Shown: positions 9,497 to 21,658, counted from the first letter of the stretch. The stretch is 64,000 nucleotides of DNA from Streptomyces sp. MUM 2J (GCF_022414535.1 NZ_JADWYM010000001.1:124001-188000), one strand, 5' to 3'. Notes: a model not told the origin generated them from the sequence alone. Numbers and translations are program-made.

Positions 9497-10708
9497 CTAA
9501 GTGAAGGCAGGTGCCACAACTGGAAGGGCACCGGCCCCGCTTCCATCCAAAAGCGTCGAATCGCCCATCTCGCTGAGCGCGAGAGCAAGCGCCCCGAGCA
9601 CTTCTGCACGGCCCCCGAGCGCCCCGGGGAGAACGGAGAGCTGGCGCGCCGCGCTGGGGATCGCATAGCGGCCGACGGACTCCCTGATCGGCCCGAGCAC
9701 CAGCTCACCGGCCTCGGCGAGATCACCACCCAGGACCACCCTGCTCGGGTTCAGAAGGTTGCACAGGTTGGCCACTCCCATGCCGATGTGGCGGCCTACG
9801 TCGGCGATCACCCGACGACAGCCCGGGTCTCCGTCCCTGGCCAGTCGCACGACGCCTTCCATCGTCAGGTCGGTGCCGTGACTGGGCTGGAGGAGCGGCA
9901 GCACATAGCGCGCGGCCGCGAACGTCTCCAGGCAGCCCCGGTTTCCACAGCGGCAGACCGGGCCGGATTCATCGAGTGTAATATGTCCGATTTCTCCGGC
10001 GGTTCCGCCGGGTCCCCGGTAGATCTTCCCCTCGATCACCAGACCCGCGCCGACACCGCTCGCGACCTTGATGTAAGCAAGATCACGCACGCCCCGCCCG
10101 GCCCCCCAGACCATCTCGCCCAGGGCTCCCAGATTGGCGTCGTTGTCCACGTGGACGGGCACGCCCAGGCGTTCCCGCAGCTCCTCGGCGGGCTTGGTAC
10201 CGCCCCAGCCGGGCAGGATCGCGGTCGACCCCAGGGTGCCGGACTCGACGTCGATCGGACCGGGCACACCGAGACCCACCCCGGCGATCTTCGAACGGTC
10301 CACCCCGGTTGCTACGATCAAGCGGCTGACCAGCTCTTCCGCTCGGTCGAAGCCTTCCCGGGCGGAGGCGTCGACGTCCAGCGGTTCGGACTCCTCGGCC
10401 AGCACCTGGTGGGCCAGGTTGCCGATGGCCACCCGTAGGTGCGTATGCCCGAAGTCCACTCCGATCACGATGCCGGCGTCCCCGCTCAGCGACACGCTGC
10501 GGGCCCGCCGCCCGCCCGCCGAGGTGGGTGTGACCTCGACCGTTCCCCCGCCCTTCAGTTCTCGGACGATATTGGAGACCGTGGCCGCCGACAGGCCGGT
10601 GGCCCTGGCGATCTCCGCCTGGGTGAGCGATCCCGCCAGTCGCACGGCGCGTACGACCCGCTCCAGGTTGGCTCGGTGCAGCGACGACTGCGACCCCGGA
10701 GTCTCCAC
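9497..10708 (-). CDS. rok7B7: ROK-family transcriptional regulator (Rok7B7-type)
   Basis: 403 residues; GTG start at complement 10706-10708 with AGGAGG 5 nt upstream. N-terminal winged helix-turn-helix at residues 25-65 (LTQAEIARATGLSAATVSNIVREL), then a ROK kinase-fold domain: GVDFGHTHLRVA phosphate loop, GVGLGVPGPID, VDNDANLGALGEM, GEIGH, and the ROK zinc motif CRCGNRGCLETFAA. It directly precedes xylFGH in the same direction, as for Rok7B7 (SCO6008), reported to control xylose transport, carbon repression and antibiotic production in S. coelicolor. The effector is unknown; a C5 sugar is a reasonable guess. Confidence 0.92.
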   Translation of the reverse strand: METPGSQSSLHRANLERVVRAVRLAGSLTQAEIARATGLSAATVSNIVRELKGGGTVEVTPTSAGGRRARSVSLSGDAGIVIGVDFGHTHLRVAIGNLAHQVLAEESEPLDVDASAREGFDRAEELVSRLIVATGVDRSKIAGVGLGVPGPIDVESGTLGSTAILPGWGGTKPAEELRERLGVPVHVDNDANLGALGEMVWGAGRGVRDLAYIKVASGVGAGLVIEGKIYRGPGGTAGEIGHITLDESGPVCRCGNRGCLETFAAARYVLPLLQPSHGTDLTMEGVVRLARDGDPGCRRVIADVGRHIGMGVANLCNLLNPSRVVLGGDLAEAGELVLGPIRESVGRYAIPSAARQLSVLPGALGGRAEVLGALALALSEMGDSTLLDGSGAGALPVVAPAFT

Positions 10709-10842
10709 GACGACCTCCTGCGCGCGCGGGGCCGCTTCGGTGAGACCCCGTCTATGTCCAACTAGTGAACTCTAAGCTGAGCTGTTCGGGTTGCCTCCCG
10801 TCAAGAGGTTGAACGGTTTCCGCGAGGGTGCACACACCGCAA

Positions 10843-10871
10843 CGCGCCGTCCCCGATCCGGGAACGGCGCG
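10843..10871 (-). terminator. Hairpin terminator of the second sugar ABC operon
   Basis: CGCGCCGT (10843-10850) pairs with ACGGCGCG (10864-10871), extended by CCC/GGG in the interior. It lies about 80 bp after the last permease stop on the minus strand and before the rok7B7 leader. Confidence 0.6.
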
Positions 10872-10950
10872 CGTACGGGCGACTGCGGAGCGCTGTGACG
10901 AGGGCGGGACGCCGCGGCGGCGGCAGAGACCCGGGCCAGCCCGGTATGCC

Positions 10951-11874
10951 CTATTTGAGGGTCGCCGAGGTGAGACCCGCCTGTACCTGGCGCTGGAACG
11001 ACAGGTACACCACGAGCATCGGGACCATGGCGATGGTGACGCCGGCGAACAGCACCGGGAGGTCGGTGGCATACCCCTGCTGCTGTTGCAGCTGGATCAG
11101 GCCCTGGGTGAGGACGTACCGCTCGGGGTCGTCGCCGCTCTGCGGCTGCATCAGCACGGTCGGGAGGATGAACTGGTTCCACTGACCGAGCGTGTTGAAG
11201 ATGCCGACGCTGAGCAGGCCCGGCTTGGCCATCGGCAGCATGACCTGGAAGAAGGTCCGGCTGTGCGAGGCACCGTCCAGGATGGCCGCCTCGAACACCG
11301 CCGTGGGCAGGGTCCGGAAGAAGGCGTGCATGAAGAAGACGGTGAACGGCAGCGAGTAGGCGACGTACACCAGGACCAGTCCCTGGTAGGTGTTGAGCAT
11401 GTCCAGCCGCTTCACCATGAAGAACAGCGGGACCAGAGCCAGGAACACGGGGAACATCGCGCCGGCGACGAAGAAGTAGTACAGCAGCCGGTTGCCCCAG
11501 AAGCGGTAGCGGGCCAGCACGTACGCCGCCATGGAGCCGAGGAGCATCGTCAGCGGCACGGAGAAGACCAGCACGATGACGGTGTTCAGGAAGTAGTCGC
11601 CGATGCCCTTGTCCCAGGCGCGGCCGAAGACGTCCAGGGACCAGTGCTGCGGCCAGCCGAAGGCGGAGCCGCCGATCTGGGCGTCGGTCTTGAAGGAACT
11701 GAGTACCAGCCACAGCAGCGGCAGCACGATCAGCAGGGCCCACAGGGCGAGGAAGCCGTGCGAGAAGACGTTCAGCACGACGCCCTCACCGCGCTCGTCG
11801 CCGGTGTGCGCGGGCACCTTGTGCACGCCTCGCTGGGCGGGGATGGCGGACGTCTCCTTGATGGGTGCACTCAT
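10951..11874 (-). CDS. Carbohydrate ABC transporter permease (MalG-type)
   Basis: 307 residues from ATG (complement 11872-11874) with GGGAGAG upstream. About six membrane segments follow a long N-terminal cytosolic stretch. The permease EAA loop is EAAILDGASHSRTFFQVMLPMAKPG, which contacts the ATPase. This is the MalG-type half of a CUT1 importer. It starts 15 bp after the partner permease, so they are co-transcribed. No ATPase gene is present; in Streptomyces such CUT1 systems share the multitask ATPase MsiK encoded elsewhere. Substrate unknown; the divergent neighbour is a GH92 mannosidase-family enzyme, which hints at mannose-containing glycans. Confidence 0.9.
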   Translation of the reverse strand: MSAPIKETSAIPAQRGVHKVPAHTGDERGEGVVLNVFSHGFLALWALLIVLPLLWLVLSSFKTDAQIGGSAFGWPQHWSLDVFGRAWDKGIGDYFLNTVIVLVFSVPLTMLLGSMAAYVLARYRFWGNRLLYYFFVAGAMFPVFLALVPLFFMVKRLDMLNTYQGLVLVYVAYSLPFTVFFMHAFFRTLPTAVFEAAILDGASHSRTFFQVMLPMAKPGLLSVGIFNTLGQWNQFILPTVLMQPQSGDDPERYVLTQGLIQLQQQQGYATDLPVLFAGVTIAMVPMLVVYLSFQRQVQAGLTSATLK

Positions 11875-11889
11875 CGTCGTCTCTCCCGC

Positions 11890-12819
11890 TCAGAACTCGA
11901 TGCGCTCGCGGCGGGTGGCGCGCAGCATCACCACGGACACGATCAGGGTGAGCAGCAGCATGACGACGCCCATGGCGCAGGCGTAGCCGCTCTTGCCGTA
12001 ATAGAGGAAGTTGCGCATCATCACCGTCGCCATGACCTCGCTGTGGTGGTCGGGGCCACCGCCGTAGTCGCCGGAGGTCATCGTGGAGACGAGGATGAAC
12101 ATGTCCATCGCCGCGATGCCCAGGTAGACCCAGGCGGTCTGCACCGCGTCCCACAGCAGCGGCAGGGTGATGCGGAAGAAGGACTGCGCGCGGCCGGCGC
12201 CGTCGATGAGCGCGGCCTCGTAGATGTCCCGCGGAATGGACTGCATGGCGGCGGAGAACAGCACCAGGTAGAAACCGACTCCGTGCCAGACCACGACCGC
12301 GATCAGCGCCCACAGCACGATGTTCGGCTCGTTCAGCCATTCCACGGGTCGGCCGGCGTCGACCAGGCCGAGTTTGATCAGGATGCCGTTGAGCATGCCG
12401 CCGTTGTCACTGCGGTACACGGCGCCGAACAGCACCGCGAGAATGGCCAGTGACAGCACCTGGGGGAAGAAGTAGACGACCTTGTAGAACCTCGACCCGG
12501 CGACACCCCTGACCCCGCCCGCACGGCTGCGTCCGCCCGCGTTCAGCATGAACGCGAAGAACAGCGCGAGCAGGATGGTGATCACCGGGATGAACACCAG
12601 GAACAGGATGTTGTGCCAGATGGCCTCCGTGAAGATGTCGTCCTTCAGCAGTGCCTTGTAGTTGTCCAGGCCGACGAACGAGAAGTTCTGCGACTGGCCC
12701 TTCCAGTCGGTCAGCGAATAGCCGAACGTCTGGAGGTAGGGCCAGATGACGAAAATCAGATAGAGCGCCACGGGTACGAGGAGAAATCCCGCGACGAACC
12801 GGTACTGCCCTTTGCGCAT
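11890..12819 (-). CDS. Carbohydrate ABC transporter permease (MalF-type)
   Basis: 309 residues starting at ATG (complement 12817-12819; CAGGA upstream), MRKGQYRFVAGFLLVPVALYL. The frame stays open to 13044, but that extension is Pro/Arg-rich, overlaps an intercistronic hairpin and has no ribosome site, so it is rejected. Six membrane segments; EAA loop EAALIDGAGRAQSFFRITLPLLWD. It pairs with the MalG-type permease downstream and the lipoprotein upstream to form a CUT1 sugar importer in the cytoplasmic membrane. Confidence 0.9.
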   Translation of the reverse strand: MRKGQYRFVAGFLLVPVALYLIFVIWPYLQTFGYSLTDWKGQSQNFSFVGLDNYKALLKDDIFTEAIWHNILFLVFIPVITILLALFFAFMLNAGGRSRAGGVRGVAGSRFYKVVYFFPQVLSLAILAVLFGAVYRSDNGGMLNGILIKLGLVDAGRPVEWLNEPNIVLWALIAVVVWHGVGFYLVLFSAAMQSIPRDIYEAALIDGAGRAQSFFRITLPLLWDAVQTAWVYLGIAAMDMFILVSTMTSGDYGGGPDHHSEVMATVMMRNFLYYGKSGYACAMGVVMLLLTLIVSVVMLRATRRERIEF

Positions 12820-12976
12820 GGCGTTCCTGCCCCTGCTGTCCGGTCGGTGGCCGCGCCCCAGGTGAAGGGGGCGCGGCCGGGCCGAGCCAGTGACCTGGCT
12901 TGCCGGTGCTGTGACCGGAAGGGGCTGTCGCGAGCCGATGCCCCTTTCCGGTGACGGCACCTGGTGCGGCACTAGC

Positions 12977-13047
12977 GGGGTGTGTCGAAAGTCCGGTGCG
13001 GTGCCCGCGGGCGCCGCGGGTGCTGTGCGGGACTTTCGAAGCACCCC
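12977..13047 (-). terminator. Long intercistronic hairpin after the SBP gene
   Basis: Arms 12977-12994 and 13030-13047 pair over 18 bp with two mismatches (GGGGTGTGTCGAAAGTCC against GGACTTTCGAAGCACCCC). The right arm abuts the SBP stop codon. It probably attenuates transcription into the two permease genes. Confidence 0.6.
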
Positions 13048-14505
13048 CTAGTCGCGGTGGTTCTTCTTGGCCGCCGGGTCCTTCGCGGCCTTGTCGACCG
13101 CGGCCTGGGCCCGCTTCAGCCATTCCCTGGGCTGGATGCGCTTGGCCATCAGCTCGTTGGAGGCGTTCTGGATGGCGGTGTCCATCTCGCTGTACCACTC
13201 GGTGTACAGGTAACGGAAGGTGTCGTCGCCGGCCGCCTTGGAGACCTCGACCGTGGACTGGGTGCCGGGGCGCAGCTGCACACCGGGGTCGACGCCGTCC
13301 TTGAGGATGGTCAGCGAGTTGGCCTCCTTGGCGAACAGCGTGGACCACTCACGGGAGAGCATCCGCCGCATGAACTCCTTGGCGGCGGGCAGGTTTCCGG
13401 CCTTGGCGGGGATGATGAACGGCTCGCCTGAGCCGGCCCGGATCGCCTCGTAGGGCAGCGCGCTGCCGGGCAGTACCGGCATCGGCATGAACTTCATGTC
13501 GAAGTCCGGCGGGGTCTGCTTCAGCTGCTCGTTCTCCAGCCAGGAACCGCAGGTGATGAAGGCGGCCTTGTACTGGTTCCAGCGGGTCTGCGACTCGGTG
13601 TGGGTCAGGCCGTTGGTGCCGGGCATCAGGTAGCCCTTCTCGACCACCTCGTAGATCGCCTCGACGCCGGCCTGCGCGGCGTCGGAGCCGACGAACGCCT
13701 TGGGGTCGAGGTTGTCGATCGCCTTCATGGCGTCCAGGCCGCCCTGCTTGGCGATCAGGTCCATGATGGCGACGTTGATGTAGTACGGGTACTTGCCCTG
13801 GTGGGCGAGGCCACCGATGCCCTGCGCCTTGGCGTCCTTGCAGACGGCGAGGAAGTCGTCCCAGGTCTTCGGCTCCTCCCAGCCCTTCTCCTTGAAGAGC
13901 TTGCCGGAGTACCACAGGCCCCACACCGTGTAGATGTAGTTGAGGGCGACGACCTTGCCCTCCTGCAGGCCCGGGTCGAGGGTGCCGGGAATCAGGGTGT
14001 CGCGGACCTTCTTGTCCGGTTCGTCGACGGAGGGCGCGTCCAGCACTTCGGCCAGGTCGAGCAGCTGGCCGTTCTTGTAGAGCACGTCGATCTTGATCTT
14101 CTGCGCGCCGGAGTCGTCGACGATGTCCGGGGGGTTGCCGGCATTGAAACGCGGCTGGAGTTTGCCGGTGATCTCCTGGGTGCCGGTGTGCGTGGAGGTG
14201 ACGCCCACCTTCTTCTGGAAGTCCGCCTCCCAGGCCCTGGCGTAGTCGTCGCCGTAACCGCCCTTGAAGATGACGACGTCGAGCTTGCCGCTCTTCTGCA
14301 CGCCGAACGGGTTGTCCTTGGTGGTCTTGCCCTTGGCGTTGTTGTCACCGGAACCGTCGCCGCCGCCGCTGGCGCAGGCGGACAGCAAGCCCATCGCGGG
14401 CACCGAGACCAGGCCGAGCGCGGCGGACCGCTTGATCAGATCGCGGCGCCCGACACCGGCGCCGGGGGTGGGTGAACCGTGCTTCTCTTCGGGGATGGAT
14501 CCCAT
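13048..14505 (-). CDS. Sugar ABC transporter substrate-binding lipoprotein
   Basis: 485 residues. The chosen ATG (complement 14503-14505) lies 7 nt after GAGGA; a TTG two codons earlier is less likely. The N-terminus has a twin-arginine-like region (GRRDLIKRSAALG) followed by a lipobox, LLSAC, so it is probably Tat-exported and lipidated. The mature part is an SBP family 1 (MalE-like) protein: LDVVIFKGGYGDDYARAWEADFQKK, FNAGNPPDIVDDSGAQKI, YTVWGLWYSGKLFKEKGW. It is the first gene of the operon and captures the extracellular sugar for the two downstream permeases. NGLTHTESQTRWNQYKAAF and ARPG-like late motifs resemble NgcE-type (N-acetylglucosamine/chitobiose) binding proteins, so a GlcNAc-containing ligand is possible. 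Confidence 0.88.
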   Translation of the reverse strand: MGSIPEEKHGSPTPGAGVGRRDLIKRSAALGLVSVPAMGLLSACASGGGDGSGDNNAKGKTTKDNPFGVQKSGKLDVVIFKGGYGDDYARAWEADFQKKVGVTSTHTGTQEITGKLQPRFNAGNPPDIVDDSGAQKIKIDVLYKNGQLLDLAEVLDAPSVDEPDKKVRDTLIPGTLDPGLQEGKVVALNYIYTVWGLWYSGKLFKEKGWEEPKTWDDFLAVCKDAKAQGIGGLAHQGKYPYYINVAIMDLIAKQGGLDAMKAIDNLDPKAFVGSDAAQAGVEAIYEVVEKGYLMPGTNGLTHTESQTRWNQYKAAFITCGSWLENEQLKQTPPDFDMKFMPMPVLPGSALPYEAIRAGSGEPFIIPAKAGNLPAAKEFMRRMLSREWSTLFAKEANSLTILKDGVDPGVQLRPGTQSTVEVSKAAGDDTFRYLYTEWYSEMDTAIQNASNELMAKRIQPREWLKRAQAAVDKAAKDPAAKKNHRD

Positions 14506-14835
14506 GCTCAAGTCCTCGCCTTCTTACAGGACTCAGGCGGTGAACCGGATCCTCCCCGGCACCGCGGTCAGGTCAAGCAGGGTGGTGCAAGCAAGGTCGT
14601 GCAGGAAGTGCGGATCGTGCGAATCGCCGACAGGTATAGTCCACTTCCCGCCAGCGGAGCAAGATCGAATGCAAGGTTGGCCGACGGTCTTTTCCGAGTT
14701 GAGACCTGGCGGAAATATGAGCCCCCTGTGCACCGAGTGACGGAAAAGTCCGCGACACGGCCCCCGAATGGCGCAGCGAACACCCTTGACACCACTGGGC
14801 ACTTGACCCACTACTGGTTTCTGCGCAGCGATCCT

Positions 14836-14847
14836 GACAACGTTGTC
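14836..14847. promoter_or_regulatory. LacI-type operator palindrome upstream of the GH92 gene
   Basis: GACAACGTTGTC is a perfect 12-bp palindrome centred on CG, 26 bp before the GH92 start, and preceded by T as in the longer LacI-family sites TGACAACGTTGTCA. The region 14512-14872 holds no gene; TTGACA at 14786-14791 could be a -35 element for GH92 but no convincing -10 was found. The site is positioned to repress GH92 and perhaps the divergent ABC operon. Confidence 0.6.
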
Positions 14848-14872
14848 TCGCAGTGCGGGAGGGTGCCTCGCG

Positions 14873-17800
14873 ATGCTCAGAACTCGACACGGACACGGAC
14901 CGGCGGTCGCGCTGACGGCCGCCTTGGTCATGGCGGTGGGCGCGCAGGGGACGGCAGTGGCTCTGCCCGGCCGCGCCCCTGCCACCGACCGGTCGTTCGC
15001 CTCGTCCTTCGAGGCGGGTGACCCCGCTCCGGACTGGCTCAGCACGGTCGACACGGCGGCCGACGGCAGCAAGCGCGCCTCCGGCGTGGACGGCGGCTAC
15101 GGCAGCGGCATTCCCGGCAACGTGAACGACCACGTCACGGACGTGAGGGCGAGCGGCGAGAACACCGGCGCCGGCGAGGTGAAGGAGAACCTGGCCGACG
15201 GCGAGCCGAGCACGAAATGGCTGACGTTCGAGCCCACCGGCTGGGCGGAGTTGGACCTGGACAAACCGCACAAGATCGTGACATACGCACTCACGTCGGC
15301 GAACGACCACGCGGAACGCGACCCACGGGACTGGACCCTGAAAGGATCGGTGGACGGCGCCGACTGGAAGACCCTCGACACCCGGTCCGGCGAGACGTTC
15401 TCCCAGCGGTTCCAGACGAAGACCTACGACCTCCCCGCGGCAGCCGTCGGCGACTACCGGCGCTTCCGCCTCGACATCACCCGCAACAACGGCGCCGCCG
15501 GCATCCTGCAACTCGCCGACCTGCAGCTGTCCACCGGCACCACCGACGGCCCCGTCCCGCGGGACATGCTCTCACTCGTCGACCGTGGCCCCGTCGGCTC
15601 CCCCACGGCCAAAGCGGGAGCCGGCTTCACCGGGAAGCGGGCCCTGCGCTACGCCGGGCGGCACACGGCCGACGGGCGGGCGTACTCGTACAACAAGGTC
15701 TTCGACGTCAACGTCCGGGTCGGCCGCGACACCCGCCTGGCGTACCGGATCTTCCCGTCGATGACGGACGGCGACCGCGACTACGACGCCACGAACGTGT
15801 CCGTGGACCTCGCCTTCGCCGACGGCACCTACCTCAGCGACCTCGGCGCCACCGACCAGCACGGCTTCCCGCTGACCCCGCGGGGGCAGGGCGCGGCCAA
15901 GGTGCTCTACGTCAACCAGTGGAACGACGTGACCGCGCCGATCGGCGCGGTCGCGGCCGGCAAGACCGTCGACCGGATCCTGGTGGCGTACGACTCCCCG
16001 GCCGGGCCGGCGAAGTTCCGCGGCTGGCTGGACGACCTGAGCATCCGCTCCGTCCCACCGGAGCGGCCCCGGGCGCACCTGTCGGACTACGCGGTCACCA
16101 CCCGCGGCACCAACTCCAGCAGCAGTTTCTCCCGCGGGAACACCTTCCCGGCGACGGCTGTCCCCCACGGCTTCAACTTCTGGACGCCGGTCACCAACGC
16201 CTCCTCGCTCAGCTGGCTCTACGACTACGCCCGCGGGAACAACGCGGACAACCTGCCCACGATCCAGGCGTTCAGCGCAAGTCACGAACCCAGCCCCTGG
16301 ATGGGCGACCGGCAGACCTTCCAGGTGATGCCCTCGGCCGCGGCCGGCGCCCCGGACACCGGACGCACACAGCGCGCGCTGCCCTTCCGGCACGAGAACG
16401 AGACCGCCCGGCCGTACTACTACGGGGTCCGCTTCGACAACGGCCTGCGGGCGGAGATGACGCCGACCGACCACGCGGCGATGCTCCGCTTCACCTACCC
16501 CGGCGACGACGCGAGCGTGGTCTTCGACAACGTCACCGAACAGGCGGGACTGACGCTCGACCGGGAACACGGTGTCGTCACCGGGTACTCCGACGTGAAG
16601 TCCGGTCTGTCGACGGGAGCGACACGGCTGTTCGTCTACGGCGTCTTCGACCGGCCCGTGACCGACGGCGCCGCGAGCGGCGCGCGCGGGTACCTGCGGT
16701 TCGACGCGGGATCCGCGCGCACCGTCACCCTGCGCCTGGCCACCTCGCTCATCGGCGTCGACCAGGCCAGGGACAACCTGCGCCAGGAGATCCCCGACGG
16801 TACGGGCTTCGAGGCGGTGAAGAACCGGGCCCGGCGGCAATGGGACGCCCTGCTCGGCCGGGTCGAGGTCCAGGGCGCGACGCCCGAACAGCTCACCACG
16901 CTCTACTCCAGCCTGTACCGGCTCTACCTGTACCCCAACTCCGGCTTCGAGAAGGCGGGCGGGAGACACCGGTACGCCTCGCCCTTCTCGCCGATGTCGG
17001 GCCCGGACACCCCGACCCGCACCGGCGCGAAGATCGTCGACGGGAAGGTGTACGTCAACAACGGGTTCTGGGACACCTACCGGACGACCTGGCCGGCGTA
17101 CTCGTTCCTGACACCTACTCAGGCGGGTGAGCTGGCGGACGGGTTCGTGCAGCAGTACAAGGACGGCGGCTGGACGTCACGCTGGTCCTCTCCCGGCTAC
17201 GCGGACCTGATGACGGGCACCTCGTCCGACGTGGCGTTCGCCGACGCCTACGTCAAGGGCGTCGGCCTCGACGCGAAGGCGGCCTACGACGCGGCGGTGA
17301 AGAACGCCACCGTCGTCCCGCCGTCCCCGGGCGTGGGCCGCAAGGGCATGGCCACCTCGCCCTTCCTCGGCTACACGAGCACGGACACGCACGAAGGCCT
17401 GTCGTGGGCCCTGGAGGGATACCTCAACGACTACGGCATCGCGCGCATGGCGCAGAAGCTCCACCGGGAGACGGGCGAGAAGCGCTACGGGGAGGAGGCC
17501 GCGTACTTCCTGAACCGCGCCCGCGACTACGTCAACCTCTTCGATCCACGGGCCGGGTTCTTCCAGGGCCGCGACGGTGCGGGAGCGTGGCGGGTGGACT
17601 CCGCGCAGTACGACCCGCGTGTGTGGGGCTACGACTACACCGAGACCAACGGCTGGGGCTACGCCTTCACCGCCCCGCAGGACTCCCGCGGACTGGCCAA
17701 CCTCTACGGTGGCCGGGCCGGTCTCGGGCAGAAGCTCGACGCGTATTTCGCCACCCCTGAGACGGCCTCCCCGGACCTCGTCGGCTCCTACGGCGGTGTC

Positions 17801-18676
17801 ATCCACGAGATGACCGAGGCGCGGGACGTCCGCATGGGCATGTACGGGCACTCCAACCAGGTGGCGCACCACATCGCCTACATGTACGACGCGGCCGGCC
17901 AGCCGTGGAAGACGCAGGCGAAGGTGCGCGAGGTACTGTCCCGGCTGTACGTCGGCAGCGGGATCGGGCAGGGTTACCACGGCGACGAGGACAACGGCGA
18001 GCAGTCGGCGTGGTTCCTTTTCTCCGCGCTCGGCTTCTACCCCCTGGTGATGGGCAGTGGTGAGTACGCGATCGGCTCCCCGCTGTTCCGGCAGGCCACC
18101 GTGCACCTGGAGAACGGCCGCGACCTGGTGGTGAAGGCGCCCCGGAACAGCACACGGAACGTGTACGTGCAGGGGGTGAAGGTCGACGGCCGCACCTGGA
18201 CGTCGACGGCGCTCCCCCACCGGCTGATCGCTGAGGGCGGGGTCCTGGAGTTCGACATGGGTCCGCGGCCGTCGGCCTGGGGCACCGGGAAGAACGCCGG
18301 ACCGGTGTCGATCACCCGGGACGACCGGGTTCCGGAGCCCAGGGCCGACGTACTGAAGGGCGACGGCCCGCTGTTCGACGACACCTCGGCGACACGGGCT
18401 TCGGTGACCGCGGTGGACCTGCCGGTCACCGCCGACGCCGAGGCGGTGCAGTACACCCTGACCTCCGCGGACCGCTCAGAGGCCCCCACCGGCTGGGTGC
18501 TCCAGGGTTCGGAGGACGGCGAGCGCTGGCGCGACCTGGACCGCCGCTCGGGCGAGTCCTTCCGCTGGGACCGGCAGACCCGGGTCTTCTCGGTCCCCCG
18601 GCCGCGGGCACTGCGTCACTACCGGCTGGTGCTGGACGCCCGATCGACGCTGGCGGAGGTGGAGTTGCTGGCCTGA
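14873..18676 (+). CDS. Secreted GH92 family glycosidase with two discoidin-like domains
   Basis: 1267 residues from ATG at 14873, with GGAGG about 10 nt upstream; an in-frame TTG at 14843 lies inside the operator and is rejected. A signal peptide covers roughly residues 1-33. Next come an N-terminal F5/8-type (CBM32-like) domain to about residue 165 (DLDKPHKIVTYALTSANDHAERDP), the GH92 N-terminal and catalytic domains, and a second discoidin-like domain at the C-terminus (YTLTSADRSEAPTGWVLQGS). The GH92 base motif is present as YHGDEDNGEQSAWFLFSALGFYP (D1038, D1040). The segment usually carrying the acid Glu in GNEP reads GHSNQVAHH (Q996). GH92 enzymes are Ca2+-dependent exo-mannosidases; the Glu-to-Gln change suggests a mannosyl-phosphodiester substrate. 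Confidence 0.93.
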   Translation: MLRTRHGHGPAVALTAALVMAVGAQGTAVALPGRAPATDRSFASSFEAGDPAPDWLSTVDTAADGSKRASGVDGGYGSGIPGNVNDHVTDVRASGENTGAGEVKENLADGEPSTKWLTFEPTGWAELDLDKPHKIVTYALTSANDHAERDPRDWTLKGSVDGADWKTLDTRSGETFSQRFQTKTYDLPAAAVGDYRRFRLDITRNNGAAGILQLADLQLSTGTTDGPVPRDMLSLVDRGPVGSPTAKAGAGFTGKRALRYAGRHTADGRAYSYNKVFDVNVRVGRDTRLAYRIFPSMTDGDRDYDATNVSVDLAFADGTYLSDLGATDQHGFPLTPRGQGAAKVLYVNQWNDVTAPIGAVAAGKTVDRILVAYDSPAGPAKFRGWLDDLSIRSVPPERPRAHLSDYAVTTRGTNSSSSFSRGNTFPATAVPHGFNFWTPVTNASSLSWLYDYARGNNADNLPTIQAFSASHEPSPWMGDRQTFQVMPSAAAGAPDTGRTQRALPFRHENETARPYYYGVRFDNGLRAEMTPTDHAAMLRFTYPGDDASVVFDNVTEQAGLTLDREHGVVTGYSDVKSGLSTGATRLFVYGVFDRPVTDGAASGARGYLRFDAGSARTVTLRLATSLIGVDQARDNLRQEIPDGTGFEAVKNRARRQWDALLGRVEVQGATPEQLTTLYSSLYRLYLYPNSGFEKAGGRHRYASPFSPMSGPDTPTRTGAKIVDGKVYVNNGFWDTYRTTWPAYSFLTPTQAGELADGFVQQYKDGGWTSRWSSPGYADLMTGTSSDVAFADAYVKGVGLDAKAAYDAAVKNATVVPPSPGVGRKGMATSPFLGYTSTDTHEGLSWALEGYLNDYGIARMAQKLHRETGEKRYGEEAAYFLNRARDYVNLFDPRAGFFQGRDGAGAWRVDSAQYDPRVWGYDYTETNGWGYAFTAPQDSRGLANLYGGRAGLGQKLDAYFATPETASPDLVGSYGGVIHEMTEARDVRMGMYGHSNQVAHHIAYMYDAAGQPWKTQAKVREVLSRLYVGSGIGQGYHGDEDNGEQSAWFLFSALGFYPLVMGSGEYAIGSPLFRQATVHLENGRDLVVKAPRNSTRNVYVQGVKVDGRTWTSTALPHRLIAEGGVLEFDMGPRPSAWGTGKNAGPVSITRDDRVPEPRADVLKGDGPLFDDTSATRASVTAVDLPVTADAEAVQYTLTSADRSEAPTGWVLQGSEDGERWRDLDRRSGESFRWDRQTRVFSVPRPRALRHYRLVLDARSTLAEVELLA

Positions 18677-18738
18677 TCCCGGCCCCCGCACGCCGGCGAC
18701 GACCGTGATTCCCGGCTGCCGCCCCGGCGCGCACAGGT

Positions 18739-18772
18739 GAGGGCCGCACCCCGTCGTCGGGGTGCGGCCCTC
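18739..18772. terminator. Bidirectional terminator between GH92 and acnA
   Basis: GAGGGCCGCACCCC (18739-18752) pairs exactly with 18759-18772 around a 6-nt loop. It lies between the convergent ends of the two genes. Confidence 0.8.
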
Positions 18773-18810
18773 GGCTCGCCGTGCGTGGCCGCCCGGATGC
18801 GGCGTGCCGG

Positions 18811-21626
<2,816 letters not shown>

Positions 21627-21658
21627 TGAGTTGGCGGCTGCGGTGCGCCTCAGCAGAT

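Noticed and set aside
10750..10790. ACTAGT-centred palindrome upstream of rok7B7 as a ROK operator
   Set aside because: Only the central six bases are symmetric; arms do not match, so no operator is called.
12820..13044. 75-residue N-terminal extension of the MalF-type permease
   Set aside because: Runs through the intercistronic hairpin, has no ribosome site, and is Pro/Arg-rich; ATG at 12819 fits the family start.
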